DNA of 64,000 nt from Clostridium sp. Marseille-P2415 (GCF_900155545.1 NZ_LT732526.1:2999543-3063542), one strand, 5' to 3'. Positions 1 to 9,675 are shown, counted from the first letter of the stretch. Numbers and translations are program-made. The notes: generated from the letters alone by a model not told the origin.

Positions 1-283
1 CACTGTCTCCTGAGACACCTACCGCACCGATGGGCTCCATACGGTGCAGCAAAAGAAGGTTAACGCCTTCCGTAACTCCCATCAGATCATCCGTGGCCGT
101 GTCGATTATCTTTACGAAATTCTTGTTTTTAATAAGCTCATATGCAACCAGGTGAAAATCACCGACGCGGGAAGGCGTACCGCTGGCAATGACAATTCCC
201 TTTTCATTCATGATATTGATATTGACCCCCAGCTGACGATGAATTTTTGCCACATAATCACGCGCAAGTTCTACATTTATCAT
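1..283 (-). CDS. CdaR-type sugar diacid regulator, N-terminal part (cut by window edge)
   Basis: Translating the reverse strand from the ATG at 283 gives an open frame to the window edge, starting MINVELARDYVAKIHRQLGV and including IMNEKGIVIASG and GAVGVSG. This matches the start of the putative sugar-diacid recognition domain of CdaR/SdaR-type regulators, which normally continue into a C-terminal PucR-type helix-turn-helix lying outside the window. An AGGAGG lies about seven bases before the ATG. It diverges from the binding-protein gene at 594, so it may regulate that gene. Family call is from motif recognition only; the ligand is unknown. Confidence 0.75.
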   Translation of the reverse strand, partial: MINVELARDYVAKIHRQLGVNINIMNEKGIVIASGTPSRVGDFHLVAYELIKNKNFVKIIDTATDDLMGVTEGVNLLLLHRMEPIGAVGVSGDS

Positions 284-593
284 TTGTAAACCTCCTGTCA
301 GATGCCGTTTTCAGCCATTTTCGCTCTATCATAACACAGTTTATCATTTATCTAAAGATTTAATTGTTAAATAACACAAAAATAGAAAAAAGCCAACCAT
401 TTATAACAGCAAATCGAACAAATCTCTTGACCGGCCATGGGAGGTGTGTTAATAAAACAATGAAATTCACTATTATTGTATTGCTGATATAATGTAAATC
501 CCCTCTGTTTCGGGTAAATTAAGGTTACAATATTTAATTTTGTTCTACATAACCACCCTTTTGTAGAATCAATGCATTTAAGGAGGAAATAAA
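284..593. promoter_or_regulatory. divergent intergenic region with a candidate forward promoter
   Basis: No gene is seen in these 310 bases. A possible sigma-A promoter for the forward binding-protein gene is TTCACT (466-471), 16 bases, TATAAT (488-493), leaving a leader of roughly 95 bases before the AAGGAGG site. The reverse regulator must also have its promoter here, but I cannot place it with confidence. Confidence 0.45.
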
Positions 594-2207
594 ATGAAAA
601 AAATTTTTGCGTTTCCATTGATTACTCTGCTGTTGCTCGGCAGTGTAACCGGCTGCGGCAGCCGTAATTCCGCTTCAACCGACAGCAGCAGCGCTCCTGC
701 TGCCAGCACCAGTGCAGAGACTTCCACAGCAGGCAATGTTGCTGATGCCTCGAAAGAAGACAAGTATGGAGGAAGTGTGACAATCTGCTATCCGGATGCA
801 CCGACCACATTCTTTCTTCCATTTTCCGCTTCCACCGGTGACAGGGCATCTGCCGCACCTGCCGTCGAATCACTGGGACGCCTTGATGCAGAAGGCAATA
901 CTTCCAGCTGGTTAGCGGAAACGATCAAATCTGATCCCGAGCATTTGACCTGTACCGTAACCTTAAAAAAGGATATCAAGTTCAGCGACGGAACAGACTT
1001 AAATGCAGAGGCTCTGATCTGGAATTTTGATAAGATGACAGAAGGAGGCAAGGCATCCGAACTGGGCAATCCGGTCTCCTATGAAGCAACGGATGATTAT
1101 ACCGTGGTTCTTACCTATGATTCCTGGCAAAACAACTGGGATACCGTTCTCGGTGAAGTATTTGTGTACTGTCCTTCTGCGTTTGAAGAGCATGGAGAAG
1201 ATTGGGCAGCGATCAACCCTGTGGGAACAGGCCCGTTTGTCATTTCAGAATATGTAAAAGGTTCTTATGTAAAGTATGTAAAAAATGAAAACTATTGGAT
1301 CGAAGGCCAGCCTTATCTGGATGAATTGACTATTTCCTATATTTCAGATTCAACGGCTCAGTTATCCGCGTTCATGAATGGTGAGATCGATCTTCTGGCT
1401 ACAAATGATTCAACGGTTATTTCACAGCTGGACGGAAAATATACCAACATCGCCCAGGAAGCCCCGGATTTAGGACAGATCAAATATGTCATGTTCTGCA
1501 GCGGCGATAAATCCTCTCCGTTCTATGATACCAATGTACGGCTTGCAGTCATGCATGCCATTGACTGGGAGGGTTATGCCTACTCTCTCACCGGCGGCAG
1601 AGGCAGTGCCGTAACGCAGTTTGGCGTTCCAGGCGCCTGGTCTTACGACGAGGATTGTGATTTTGTAACGTTTGATACGGACCTTGCTAAGAAAATGTTA
1701 TCCGATGCAGGCTATCCAAACGGCTTTCACACAACCATTACTACCATTGCCAGCAACAATAGCATTGCAGTTCTGCTTCAGGCATCTCTGGCCGAAATCG
1801 GGATCACCGCCGATATCAAAACAGTGGAAACGGCTGACTTTAATTCTCAGAAAGCAGAAGGGATTTATGACGGCGGTTTAATTACCGGAGCAGGCGCTTC
1901 AAAAATGGATTTCACAAATAACTACATAAGACTCTATTCATCAAAAGGTGTCAATTATTTAAATATGATGGCCCATCCAAAGGATTATGAAGATGCATTA
2001 TTCGGTGCATTGGCCGCAACTACCCTGGATGAGAAAAAAGCCCTGTTAAAAGAGGCTTCCGTATCACTTGTAAATAAAAATGCTTTGTTGTTCCCTGTAG
2101 CTGCCGTATTCCCCGCATGCTATGTACAGGACGGGGTAGCTGACTCCGGCTTTTACCAGATCGTCAGCATCCAATGGACTCCGGAAGCAATATATCTTGC
2201 TAAATAG
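594..2207 (+). CDS. ABC transporter substrate-binding lipoprotein, peptide/nickel (SBP_bac_5) family
   Basis: 537 residues. The signal peptide ends in the lipobox VTGC at about residues 18-21, so the protein should be a lipid-anchored extracellular receptor. A Ser/Ala-rich linker follows, then the SBP_bac_5 fold typical of oligopeptide, nickel and opine binding proteins (for example VTLKKDIKFSDGTDLNAEAL and NPVGTGPFVISEY). Start supported by AAGGAGG. It stands alone: no permease or ATPase gene of its system is adjacent, so it must share a transporter encoded elsewhere or serve as a sensor. The divergent CdaR-type gene may control it. Ligand unknown. Confidence 0.88.
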   Translation: MKKIFAFPLITLLLLGSVTGCGSRNSASTDSSSAPAASTSAETSTAGNVADASKEDKYGGSVTICYPDAPTTFFLPFSASTGDRASAAPAVESLGRLDAEGNTSSWLAETIKSDPEHLTCTVTLKKDIKFSDGTDLNAEALIWNFDKMTEGGKASELGNPVSYEATDDYTVVLTYDSWQNNWDTVLGEVFVYCPSAFEEHGEDWAAINPVGTGPFVISEYVKGSYVKYVKNENYWIEGQPYLDELTISYISDSTAQLSAFMNGEIDLLATNDSTVISQLDGKYTNIAQEAPDLGQIKYVMFCSGDKSSPFYDTNVRLAVMHAIDWEGYAYSLTGGRGSAVTQFGVPGAWSYDEDCDFVTFDTDLAKKMLSDAGYPNGFHTTITTIASNNSIAVLLQASLAEIGITADIKTVETADFNSQKAEGIYDGGLITGAGASKMDFTNNYIRLYSSKGVNYLNMMAHPKDYEDALFGALAATTLDEKKALLKEASVSLVNKNALLFPVAAVFPACYVQDGVADSGFYQIVSIQWTPEAIYLAK

Positions 2208-2264
2208 AGCTGAAAATGCCTTTGATCGCAGGTATATTTCTTAAGCAGATTTTAGAATAAATAA

Positions 2265-2308
2265 AACCTGCAGCCAGATATTCTTCATGAATCTTCTGAC
2301 TGCAGGTT
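2265..2308. terminator. bidirectional terminator between convergent genes
   Basis: Stem ACCTGCAG-CAGA pairs with TCTG-CTGCAGGT around a 16-base loop, with T-rich sequence on both sides. It lies between the converging binding-protein gene and the glycan operon and can serve both. Confidence 0.8.
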
Positions 2309-2334
2309 CTATTCTTTTGTTGAAGCTTCCGGGC

Positions 2335-3321
2335 CTAACCCTTCCGTCCAAGAAATATTCTTCTAAGCACCTCATAGCCCCCTGGAATCCGGTACTGGAC
2401 CTGGATAAAAAACCTGGTTCTCGGTGTCAGTTCCTTATAATATCTTCGGAATTCCGGGTTCATGATCTCCTCAAATTGTCTGGTATTGACCATGGTATGA
2501 TAATAGGTCCGTTTTAAGGCGCTCTTTGACGCTTCCCTGAAACGCCCGTCTGTGGCAGCGTCAAATTCCTCATATACCTTTTTCATGCGCTCATAGTAAG
2601 CATGCTGTTTTCTGGCATAATTCCCGCTCTTTCCTTCGGTTGTCCAGGAACCGGCAACGCCCACCCGGTAAGCGCTCATAGGCTCATCCATGTAATAACC
2701 GTACCCTTTTGCAGCCGCCATCATCTGCAGAGGCGTATCTCCCACCGGACAATCCACATAATAATCCGGAAGCTCTCTCACCAGACGGGAAGGAAACGCC
2801 ATGGACGACATGGCATAACCGGAAGACTTGTCTATGATCTCTTCCGGGGAAAGAAGCCGGTTTCCACGGTAAGGACGCATCCGGCGTTCCGTCAGGGCCT
2901 TCCCTACCAGTTCGATCTTTGCGCTGTGTATGCAGAGGGTGCATTTCGGATGAGCCTCCAGATAATCCACCTGCTTTTGCAGCTTAACCGGTGAGACCCA
3001 GTAATCATCCCCGTCGCACATGAAGATATACTTACCCCTGGCCCGGGGGAAATTAAACGCTCCGCTGATATTATCAATTCCCTGGGAATACTGGTTTTCC
3101 GTCTGGATCAGAGGCTTCACCTTATCCGGGTACTTTTCTGCATATTCTCTTAAAATATCCCCGGTTCCGTCGGTAGATGCATCATCATGGACCAGGATCT
3201 CATATTCAAAATCTGTTTTCTGCATGAGAAAGCTGTCTAAGGCCTGTCTGATATAAGCTGCGTGGTTAAACGTAACACAGTTTATGCTGGCCATGATTTT
3301 GGAATCGGAATAACCGCTCAT
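2335..3321 (-). CDS. family 2 glycosyltransferase
   Basis: 328 residues with a GT-A fold start (ASINCVTFNHAAYIRQALDS), nucleotide-binding HDDASTDGT and the metal-binding CDGDDYW near residue 100. It should transfer a sugar from a nucleotide donor to a growing surface glycan at the cytoplasmic face. Last gene of the glycan operon; its ATG overlaps the stop of the ATP-grasp gene by four bases, which suggests translational coupling. The ribosome site before 3321 is short-spaced, so a start a few codons downstream (MASINCV) is possible. Donor and acceptor cannot be told from sequence. Confidence 0.88.
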   Translation of the reverse strand: MSGYSDSKIMASINCVTFNHAAYIRQALDSFLMQKTDFEYEILVHDDASTDGTGDILREYAEKYPDKVKPLIQTENQYSQGIDNISGAFNFPRARGKYIFMCDGDDYWVSPVKLQKQVDYLEAHPKCTLCIHSAKIELVGKALTERRMRPYRGNRLLSPEEIIDKSSGYAMSSMAFPSRLVRELPDYYVDCPVGDTPLQMMAAAKGYGYYMDEPMSAYRVGVAGSWTTEGKSGNYARKQHAYYERMKKVYEEFDAATDGRFREASKSALKRTYYHTMVNTRQFEEIMNPEFRRYYKELTPRTRFFIQVQYRIPGGYEVLRRIFLGRKG

Positions 3322-4304
3322 CCTTCCCTTCCTTTCTCCACGTTAATTTTAGTGATATATTCCTCATATTTCCTGGCAATATACATTCCCGTAATTTCCC
3401 CGCACGGCTCCATCGCCTCGGCCGTAAAGCATCTTAAATGGTTGGTAACACAGTCATATCCTGCCATGCAGGAAAATTCCACCCCTCCGGAAAAACGGGG
3501 ATTGCACTCTAATATGTGAAACTCACCATCTTCCGTCTCAATGAATTCAAAATTTACGCAGCCATTGATTTGAAGACCATTTGCAATATCCCTGCACACC
3601 GCTTCTAATTGGCTGTCTGAAAACACCAGAACCGAGGTCCCCGCACCGTTTTGCGTCCGCAAAAGCTCCTTCCTGCAGATAACCGCAGTCTCCCCTGTTT
3701 CTGCCTTCCTTACGATATCCGCGGTTATGACGCTCCCTTTATAAAATGGCTGCACCACAAAATCCTCCGGATTGCTGCAGCCCAAAAGGCCTTTCAGTTC
3801 CACGCCTGAATGAATATAATGAAGGCCCTGGCTGCTTCTTCCATTAAATGGCTTAACGACTGCAGGATAGGTTATAGTATCCGGGTCAGCCTCACATAAG
3901 TCCATGGTAGGAATGGGGTTTCCTAAGCCTTTTTCTTTTAAAAAACGGTAAAACCTTCTTTTGTCCCTGCATATGCTTAGAGTTTCCTCCGACGGCAGGC
4001 ATAACGTAACTCCTGATTCTAAAAACTCCCTGCGGCGCCGGTTTAATACATCTGCCTCCACATCGGTCAGGACGATGAGCGCCTCCGCCCCCTCTTCCCT
4101 GCAGATTTCCATTATGCGGCCTGTATACCTTTGTTCCTCAGCCGCACAGGGAACCTGATAAAAGGAAGCAACGCTGCCGGAGTCAGCAATCCATTCCCTC
4201 GGGTAAATATCGCACCCGATCACCCGGATTCCACTTTTTTTTAAGTTTTTAATTACAATATCCGCTGAAAATGAACCGATTGCGGTCACCAATGCTGTAT
4301 TCAT
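3318..4304 (-). CDS. ATP-grasp domain protein (carbamoyl-phosphate-synthase-like)
   Basis: 328 residues. N-terminal nucleotide-binding-like segment (ALVTAIGSFSADIVIKNLKK), central ATP-grasp fold (AVVKPFNGRSSQGLHYI near 170) and a metal-ligand end (FHILECNPRFSGGVEFS near 280). ATP-grasp enzymes join a carboxylate to an amine or thiol through an acylphosphate. Inside a glycan operon this enzyme probably adds an amino acid or acyl group to an amino sugar made by the adjacent aminotransferase, but the substrate is not shown by the sequence. Start supported by AGGAGG six bases upstream. Confidence 0.8.
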   Translation of the reverse strand: MNTALVTAIGSFSADIVIKNLKKSGIRVIGCDIYPREWIADSGSVASFYQVPCAAEEQRYTGRIMEICREEGAEALIVLTDVEADVLNRRRREFLESGVTLCLPSEETLSICRDKRRFYRFLKEKGLGNPIPTMDLCEADPDTITYPAVVKPFNGRSSQGLHYIHSGVELKGLLGCSNPEDFVVQPFYKGSVITADIVRKAETGETAVICRKELLRTQNGAGTSVLVFSDSQLEAVCRDIANGLQINGCVNFEFIETEDGEFHILECNPRFSGGVEFSCMAGYDCVTNHLRCFTAEAMEPCGEITGMYIARKYEEYITKINVEKGREG

Positions 4305-4352
4305 GGTTTGCCTCCTAATGATTCAGACATACATCGAGTGCCTGATACCAGC

Positions 4353-5462
4353 CTATCCGGCATTTATTATTATATCGCAGATACGGTCGACCTGATCAAG
4401 AGAAAGTTCGGCGTAAAGGGGCAGGGTCAGTACGCTGTCCGCCGCCTTTTTTGCCTTAGGAAGGCTCACTCCTTTAAACCGTTCCCGGTAGCAGTCAAAG
4501 TCCGTGATCAGCGGGTAAAAATATTTTCTGGCAAAAATATGGTGGGATGCCAGTAAGTCATATACCTCATTCCTGGTTAATGGAAAGCCGTCAAATACCA
4601 CAGGAAAATATGCATAATTCGGACGGATTCCTTCCTTCGGCCCGGTCAGGCGGATGCCGGGGATTCCTGATAAACGCTCCCGGTAACGCTCTGACACCAG
4701 CCTGCGCTTTTCGATGTTGTCGTCCACATGGCGGAGATTACAGATCCCCATGGCTGCCTGAAACTCATTCATTTTCGCATTGCCGCCTATATACTCCACA
4801 GATTCCTTGCCGGTTATTCCAAAATTTTTCAAATAATTGAACAGAATTTCCAAAGACGGATCATGAAAGGCCACCGCACCTCCCTCTATGGTATTGTAGA
4901 CTTTTGTGGCATGGAAGCTGAACATGGAAGCATCTCCGTAAGTTCCGATCCCTCTTCCATTTACTTCCACGCCAAACGCATGAGCGGCATCGTATATCAC
5001 TTTCAGATTATACTTTGCGGCAATTCTTTCGATCTTGTCCACATCACAGACGTTGCCATAAACATGGACCGGTAAAATAGCGGAGGTCTTTTCCGTGATC
5101 AGCTCCTCGATCTTATCTGCATCTATGGTATAATCATCTTCCCGGATATCGCAGAACACCGGGGTTAAATTATTCCTTACAATGGCATGTGTGGTGGACG
5201 CAAAGGAAAACGGGGTCGTGATCACCTCTCCGGTCAGATTCATAGCCTGCAGAGCCATTTCAAGAGCCATGTGTCCGTTGACGAACAGCAAAAGATTCCG
5301 CACCTTTAAATACTCCTTTAACTGTTCCTTTAACCGGTCGTGAAATTCCCCCATATTGGTCATCCAGGCAGTTTCCCAAATCGGCTTGATCTCTTCTATA
5401 AATTCTTCATAAGAAGGCATGGAAGCCCTCGTTACTAATATTTCTTTCTCTTCCGGTAACAT
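4353..5462 (-). CDS. DegT/DnrJ/EryC1/StrS-family sugar aminotransferase
   Basis: 369 residues, the usual family length. PLP-dependent fold with the conserved substrate loop TTPFSFASTTHAIVRN and the lysine that should form the Schiff base in SFHATKVYNTIEGGA near residue 190. These enzymes aminate keto-sugars attached to nucleotides (for example 3- or 4-keto hexoses). It is followed by the ATP-grasp gene, suggesting that the new amine is then acylated. No keto-sugar-forming dehydratase is present in the window, so the donor sugar must be made elsewhere. Confidence 0.9.
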   Translation of the reverse strand: MLPEEKEILVTRASMPSYEEFIEEIKPIWETAWMTNMGEFHDRLKEQLKEYLKVRNLLLFVNGHMALEMALQAMNLTGEVITTPFSFASTTHAIVRNNLTPVFCDIREDDYTIDADKIEELITEKTSAILPVHVYGNVCDVDKIERIAAKYNLKVIYDAAHAFGVEVNGRGIGTYGDASMFSFHATKVYNTIEGGAVAFHDPSLEILFNYLKNFGITGKESVEYIGGNAKMNEFQAAMGICNLRHVDDNIEKRRLVSERYRERLSGIPGIRLTGPKEGIRPNYAYFPVVFDGFPLTRNEVYDLLASHHIFARKYFYPLITDFDCYRERFKGVSLPKAKKAADSVLTLPLYAELSLDQVDRICDIIINAG

Positions 5463-5511
5463 AATGCCATTATCCTCCGATTTCCTATGTTTCCTCTTTC
5501 TTTCCCGCCGG

Positions 5512-6432
5512 TCAGATGGAAAACATCTGTCCCAATGTCCTGATGCAGGTACTTTTCAAAAATTTGTATTTCCAAATAGTGCATATCTTTCCCACCCGGC
5601 TTTTCTGCGGAAGCCTTACGAATTGTTCCAGGACCTCTCTCTGTTCCCGGGACAGCTTCTCTTCATAACAGTTCAAAAAAAGCTCCGCCTGCCGAAACAT
5701 TTTCCGGTAATTTTCCCGGACCCGGTCCCTGTTTTCAAACCGCTTTTTATACTGTTCCAAACCGCTTCGGGAACCGACCTGATTGCCTCCGTGCTGCCGG
5801 TAAAGGACCAGGGGCCGGTCAACGTAGGCGATCCTTCCAAAGCAGCTTGCAAGAAGCCCAAGCCACCAGTCGTGCATGACACATTCATCCGGAAAATGTA
5901 TCAGGAATCGAAGGAAAGCTTTATTGATCATCACCGTATTCCCGGTGATGTTATTCTCAACCAGATAATGGCTGAGCCGGTTATCATGAACTGCTATTTT
6001 CTGGTATGCTGCCATGGATTCGTGAAGAATGCGCCCCTCCTCATCCGTAACCGACAGATCACTATGAACCAGCAGCGGAATGTCCGTTCCGTAATCCGCT
6101 TCCATTCTCTTCATTTCCCGTAACGTAGCCTCCACCTTATCCGGAAGCCATACATCATCCTGATCACAAAGCATGACATACTCATCCGTTACAGCTGCCA
6201 GAAGGCGGAAAAAATTATTCTGGGCACTGCCGGACCTTTCGTTATTTTCAAGGCTTTTTACCCGGTCCGGATACCGTTCCTCATATTCCCGGATTATGGC
6301 AGGGGTTCTGTCTTCCGAAAGGTCATCGGAGATCACGATGGTCAAATCCGTAAAAGACTGGTTCAAAACAGATTCAATCTGCTTTCCAATGTATTTTTCT
6401 CCGTTATAGGATGCCAGAAGCACCGATACCAC
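5512..6432 (-). CDS. family 2 glycosyltransferase (rhamnosyltransferase-like)
   Basis: 306 residues. N-terminal GT-A motif VSVLLASYNGEKYIGKQI, then VISDDLSEDRT and the metal motif CDQDDVWLPDK near residue 95, the pattern of WcaA/RfbF-like transferases. The C-terminal part is basic. The start codon is GTG at 6432, chosen because AGGAGG lies eight bases upstream and no in-frame ATG fits. Third glycosyltransferase in transcription order of the glycan operon. Confidence 0.87.
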   Translation of the reverse strand: MVSVLLASYNGEKYIGKQIESVLNQSFTDLTIVISDDLSEDRTPAIIREYEERYPDRVKSLENNERSGSAQNNFFRLLAAVTDEYVMLCDQDDVWLPDKVEATLREMKRMEADYGTDIPLLVHSDLSVTDEEGRILHESMAAYQKIAVHDNRLSHYLVENNITGNTVMINKAFLRFLIHFPDECVMHDWWLGLLASCFGRIAYVDRPLVLYRQHGGNQVGSRSGLEQYKKRFENRDRVRENYRKMFRQAELFLNCYEEKLSREQREVLEQFVRLPQKSRVGKICTIWKYKFLKSTCIRTLGQMFSI

Positions 6433-6468
6433 ACGTCATTCCTCCTTCCGGGCAAAGAAAGGGACTTT

Positions 6469-7365
6469 CTACCAGGACAGTCCCAAAATTTCAGTTAAAA
6501 ACCAGATCTCTGCCATGAGAAATTCCAGGAAAGCTCTTACCAGGCATTCCTGAAACCGGTTGATTCCCAGATAATTTTTATAGTAATGGAGCTTACTCTT
6601 ATGAAGAAGCGCCTGTTTCTTTAAAATGGATCCCACATTCTTATTGATCGACACAGAATGGAGGTGTACATAGGACCGGTTTAAAAGAAGTATTGTCCGG
6701 TATCCCTTTTTCTTAAGCGTAAACCCCAGGATCTTTTCTTCATAATATAGGAAAACATCCTCATCATAAAGGCCGCATTCCATAAGGGCTTCTAAGTCCG
6801 CCATGAAAAGAGAGCCTGCTACAGCGTCCACATAAGCGTACCGTTCCTTCCCGCTTTGTGCCCTTCCAGGATCAGCTTTTAATTCCGGCCTGTCATTCAG
6901 CCAGCGCTTCAAAAGCCGTCTGGTAATAAGTCCGGTATCAAGCAGATCCCCAAGCAGACCGTTAAGCCGCCAGCTTGACAAAGCAATGGCTCCTGTTCCG
7001 TCTGTGGTAACTGCTGCCGCCACTGCCAGGCGGTTTACCCGGAAAAAGGATTCCTTCATGGCCCGTATGCATTCCTCTGAAACCTTTACATCCGGATTGG
7101 CGATCAGTACATGGGTGGCATGAAGCATCCGGTAAGCATACCGGATCCCCTGGTTATTGCCATAGCCATAGCCTCCATTCCTTTCAGAGCGGATAAAATG
7201 GACCTTTCCTCCGGCTAGCTCCTTTAGCTTCGCAGCAGAATCATCGGTGGAATGATTGTCCACAATGACAATGGAATCCAGCGTTTCGTAACCCGATATG
7301 GATTTTACCAGACCTGTGGTGGTTTCCGCGTCATTATAATTGAGAATGATACAGCTAATATTCAT
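6469..7365 (-). CDS. family 2 glycosyltransferase with C-terminal hydrophobic segment
   Basis: 298 residues. Motifs typical of rhamnosyl/galactofuranosyl-like GT2 enzymes are visible: SCIILNYNDAET, VIVDNHSTDDS, ERNGGYGYGNNQGIRYA and LIANPDVKV. The last 25 residues (FLEFLMAEIWFLTEILG) are hydrophobic and may attach the enzyme to the membrane. Start supported by AAGGAG. With glf in the same operon, galactofuranose transfer is a reasonable guess for one of the transferases, but not assignable to this one specifically. Confidence 0.88.
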   Translation of the reverse strand: MNISCIILNYNDAETTTGLVKSISGYETLDSIVIVDNHSTDDSAAKLKELAGGKVHFIRSERNGGYGYGNNQGIRYAYRMLHATHVLIANPDVKVSEECIRAMKESFFRVNRLAVAAAVTTDGTGAIALSSWRLNGLLGDLLDTGLITRRLLKRWLNDRPELKADPGRAQSGKERYAYVDAVAGSLFMADLEALMECGLYDEDVFLYYEEKILGFTLKKKGYRTILLLNRSYVHLHSVSINKNVGSILKKQALLHKSKLHYYKNYLGINRFQECLVRAFLEFLMAEIWFLTEILGLSW

Positions 7366-7377
7366 ACCCGCTCCTTT

Positions 7378-8355
7378 TTAAGAACCTTTTCTGGAATTGA
7401 TCACCTGCATCCCAAACCGGCGGCTTACAAAATCCCGCAAGGATGGACATAAAAAAGTGGCATAATCCATCAGGTGATAGAAAGCCATATAAAGACGGCT
7501 TCCCTTTTCCTTCGGCGTCCCGGCCCACGGGGTACGGGAGAGATAATATTCATAAACCCTTCGGTAGTGGTTTCGGTTTCCCTGCTTCCATGGCCTTTCA
7601 TCTCCCATGAAATGCAGGATGGAAGGATGCTTTTTGGCCTGCAGAAAACCTTTTTTCGTGAGGTTTCCATAAACAGGGGATAACCTTACCAAATGGCCGT
7701 ACCGGAAATACCGGTAATTGGTGAAAAAATTATACCGGGGAGATAATGGTTTGATTCTCCCCTTTAAGGCTCCGTTAATGGTATCCTGGTCGCCGGCAAA
7801 GAGCTTCCCGCCCATGGAGCAGTAAAAATCCAGAAGCTGCTTCTGGGCGTTTTCCTCCCTCCAGCGCTTTAAATCGATCAAAAGAACGCCGGAATTAAAA
7901 TAAGGAGCCTCCGGCAAAAGACCGATTTCTTCCTTAACAGACGGGTATATGGTAGGTTCCATCACCGCGCCCAGCATAAAGGTACCCAAATCCTTTTCCC
8001 ACAGGCTTTTTAAGGACGTAAGCACCACGGTATCGCAGTCCAGATACAGCACCCGGTCTGTTTCCTCCGGAAGGACCTCTCCTAAGAACAGCCGGGCCAT
8101 GATGCTCAAATCAAAACCGCCCGTATCCACTTTATAGGAGAACCGCTCCTTTAAATCCCCCAGTTCTATGACCGTTAACTTCCGCCCGAATGCATCTGCT
8201 ACTGTCTTAAGGCGCTCTCTGGTCTGTCCGGATAAGCCCATGGACAATATATATACATGGATATCCGGAACCTCCCTGTTATGCTCCAAAAGGGAATCGA
8301 GTGATACTGCCAGATGTCTGGCATAATTATCGTTGGAAGCGTATACAACGTTCAT
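7378..8355 (-). CDS. family 8 glycosyltransferase
   Basis: About 325 residues from the ATG at 8355, which has GGAGG five bases upstream; a longer frame from a TTG at 8367 is less likely. GT8 signatures are clear: VVYASNDNYARHLAVSLDSL, the metal motif YLDCDTVVL near 100, FNSGVLLIDLKRWR and GDQDTINGAL. GT8 enzymes are retaining transferases that use UDP-glucose or UDP-galactose, common in lipopolysaccharide and wall-glycan synthesis. Second gene of the operon, behind glf. Confidence 0.92.
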   Translation of the reverse strand: MNVVYASNDNYARHLAVSLDSLLEHNREVPDIHVYILSMGLSGQTRERLKTVADAFGRKLTVIELGDLKERFSYKVDTGGFDLSIMARLFLGEVLPEETDRVLYLDCDTVVLTSLKSLWEKDLGTFMLGAVMEPTIYPSVKEEIGLLPEAPYFNSGVLLIDLKRWREENAQKQLLDFYCSMGGKLFAGDQDTINGALKGRIKPLSPRYNFFTNYRYFRYGHLVRLSPVYGNLTKKGFLQAKKHPSILHFMGDERPWKQGNRNHYRRVYEYYLSRTPWAGTPKEKGSRLYMAFYHLMDYATFLCPSLRDFVSRRFGMQVINSRKGS

Positions 8356-8387
8356 AGATTCCTCCAATTCCGTATCTTATAAGGCTC

Positions 8388-9491
8388 TTATAAAAATTCT
8401 GTTTCCGCAACCTTCATGGCGGATTCAATCACTTTGTCCATGTCATAATACTTATATTCGCCTAGCCGCCCGCCAAAAATCACCTTTTCTTCTTTCTCCG
8501 CCAGCGTGGCATATTTCCGGAATAACTCCTGGTTTTTCTCATCATTGACCGGATAGTAAGGTTCCATGCCTTCGCTCCAGGTTACCGGATATTCCCGGGT
8601 TATGACGGACTTCGGCTGTGTCCCGAATTCAAAATGCTTGTGTTCGATGATCCTGGTATAAGGAGTCTCCCTGTCTGTGTAATTCACAACCGCTACTCCC
8701 TGGTAATTATCAGTATCCGCCACTTCCGTTTCAAACTTTAAGCTCCGATACTCCAGCTTGCCGAACTGATAGCCATAGTAAGCATCAATGGTGCCCGTGT
8801 ATACAACTTTATCTCCCAATCCATCATAATATTTTTTGTTTTCAAGATAATCCGTACCTGTTTCAATATCACAGCCTTCAAACAGCTTTTCAATTATCAC
8901 ATTGTATCCGCCGATCGGAATTCCCTGATACAAATCATTGAAATAATTGTTATCATAGGTAAAACGTACGGGAAGGCGCTTTATGATAAAAGCAGGCAGG
9001 TCCTTACAGTCCCTTCCCCATTGCTTTTCCGTATAGCCTTTCACCAGCTTTTCGTAAATATCCGTCCCCACAAGACTGATCGCCTGTTCCTCCAGATTCC
9101 CCGGTTCCCCTTTGACATAAGCCTTCTGTTCTTCGATCTTTGCTTTTGCTTCTGCCGGGGTAGACACGCCCCACATCTTACTGAAGGTGTTCATATTAAA
9201 GGGCATATTATACATCTCGCCTTTGTAGTTCGCCACGGGACTGTTGGTATACCGGTTAAACTCTGCCAATTCATTTACAAACTTCCATACCTTTCTGTTA
9301 CTGGTATGAAAGATGTGGGCTCCGTAACGGTGTACATGAATCCCTTCCGTCTCTTCACAATAAATGTTGCCTCCAATATGATCCCTTTTTTCTATTACAA
9401 GGCACTTTTTTCCTTTTTGTCTGGCCAGATATGCAAAAACACCGGAATAAAGCCCGCTGCCGACCAGGACATAATCATACTTTTTCATCAT
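8388..9491 (-). CDS. glf: UDP-galactopyranose mutase
   Basis: 367 residues from the ATG at 9491 (AGGAGA six bases upstream). The N-terminal FAD-binding motif reads YDYVLVGSGLYSGVFAYLA, followed by family motifs RYGAHIFHTSN, YTEKQWG, PIGGYN and FGGRLGEYKYYDMD. The enzyme converts UDP-galactopyranose to UDP-galactofuranose, the donor for furanose residues in cell-surface glycans. First gene of the operon, directly behind a consensus promoter. Its presence says the glycan made here contains galactofuranose. Confidence 0.97.
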   Translation of the reverse strand: MMKKYDYVLVGSGLYSGVFAYLARQKGKKCLVIEKRDHIGGNIYCEETEGIHVHRYGAHIFHTSNRKVWKFVNELAEFNRYTNSPVANYKGEMYNMPFNMNTFSKMWGVSTPAEAKAKIEEQKAYVKGEPGNLEEQAISLVGTDIYEKLVKGYTEKQWGRDCKDLPAFIIKRLPVRFTYDNNYFNDLYQGIPIGGYNVIIEKLFEGCDIETGTDYLENKKYYDGLGDKVVYTGTIDAYYGYQFGKLEYRSLKFETEVADTDNYQGVAVVNYTDRETPYTRIIEHKHFEFGTQPKSVITREYPVTWSEGMEPYYPVNDEKNQELFRKYATLAEKEEKVIFGGRLGEYKYYDMDKVIESAMKVAETEFL

Positions 9492-9526
9492 TTTCAATCT
9501 CCTGTCTTTGTTATAAACTGTGTTCC

Positions 9527-9555
9527 ATTATACTAGAACCGAAATGAATTGTAAA
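9527..9555 (-). promoter_or_regulatory. sigma-A promoter of the glycan operon
   Basis: Reading the reverse strand: TTTACA (9550-9555), 17 bases, TATAAT (9527-9532), about 35 bases before the glf start. The only strong promoter seen before the seven-gene operon. Confidence 0.8.
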
Positions 9556-9627
9556 CTCTCTATAAAAATGGAGGTCTGATATTGTTAATTCTCTGTATTC
9601 TTCCCCATTACGGTTAAATAGAAAGGA

Positions 9628-9661
9628 TGGGATCAGCCCTGTCATGAAAAGGCTGATCCCA
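9628..9661 (-). terminator. terminator after leuA
   Basis: Perfect stem TGGGATCAGCC / GGCTGATCCCA with a 12-base loop, immediately downstream of the leuA stop codon and followed on the reverse strand by a T-rich stretch. Confidence 0.8.
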
Positions 9662-9675
9662 CCCTTATATTTTAA

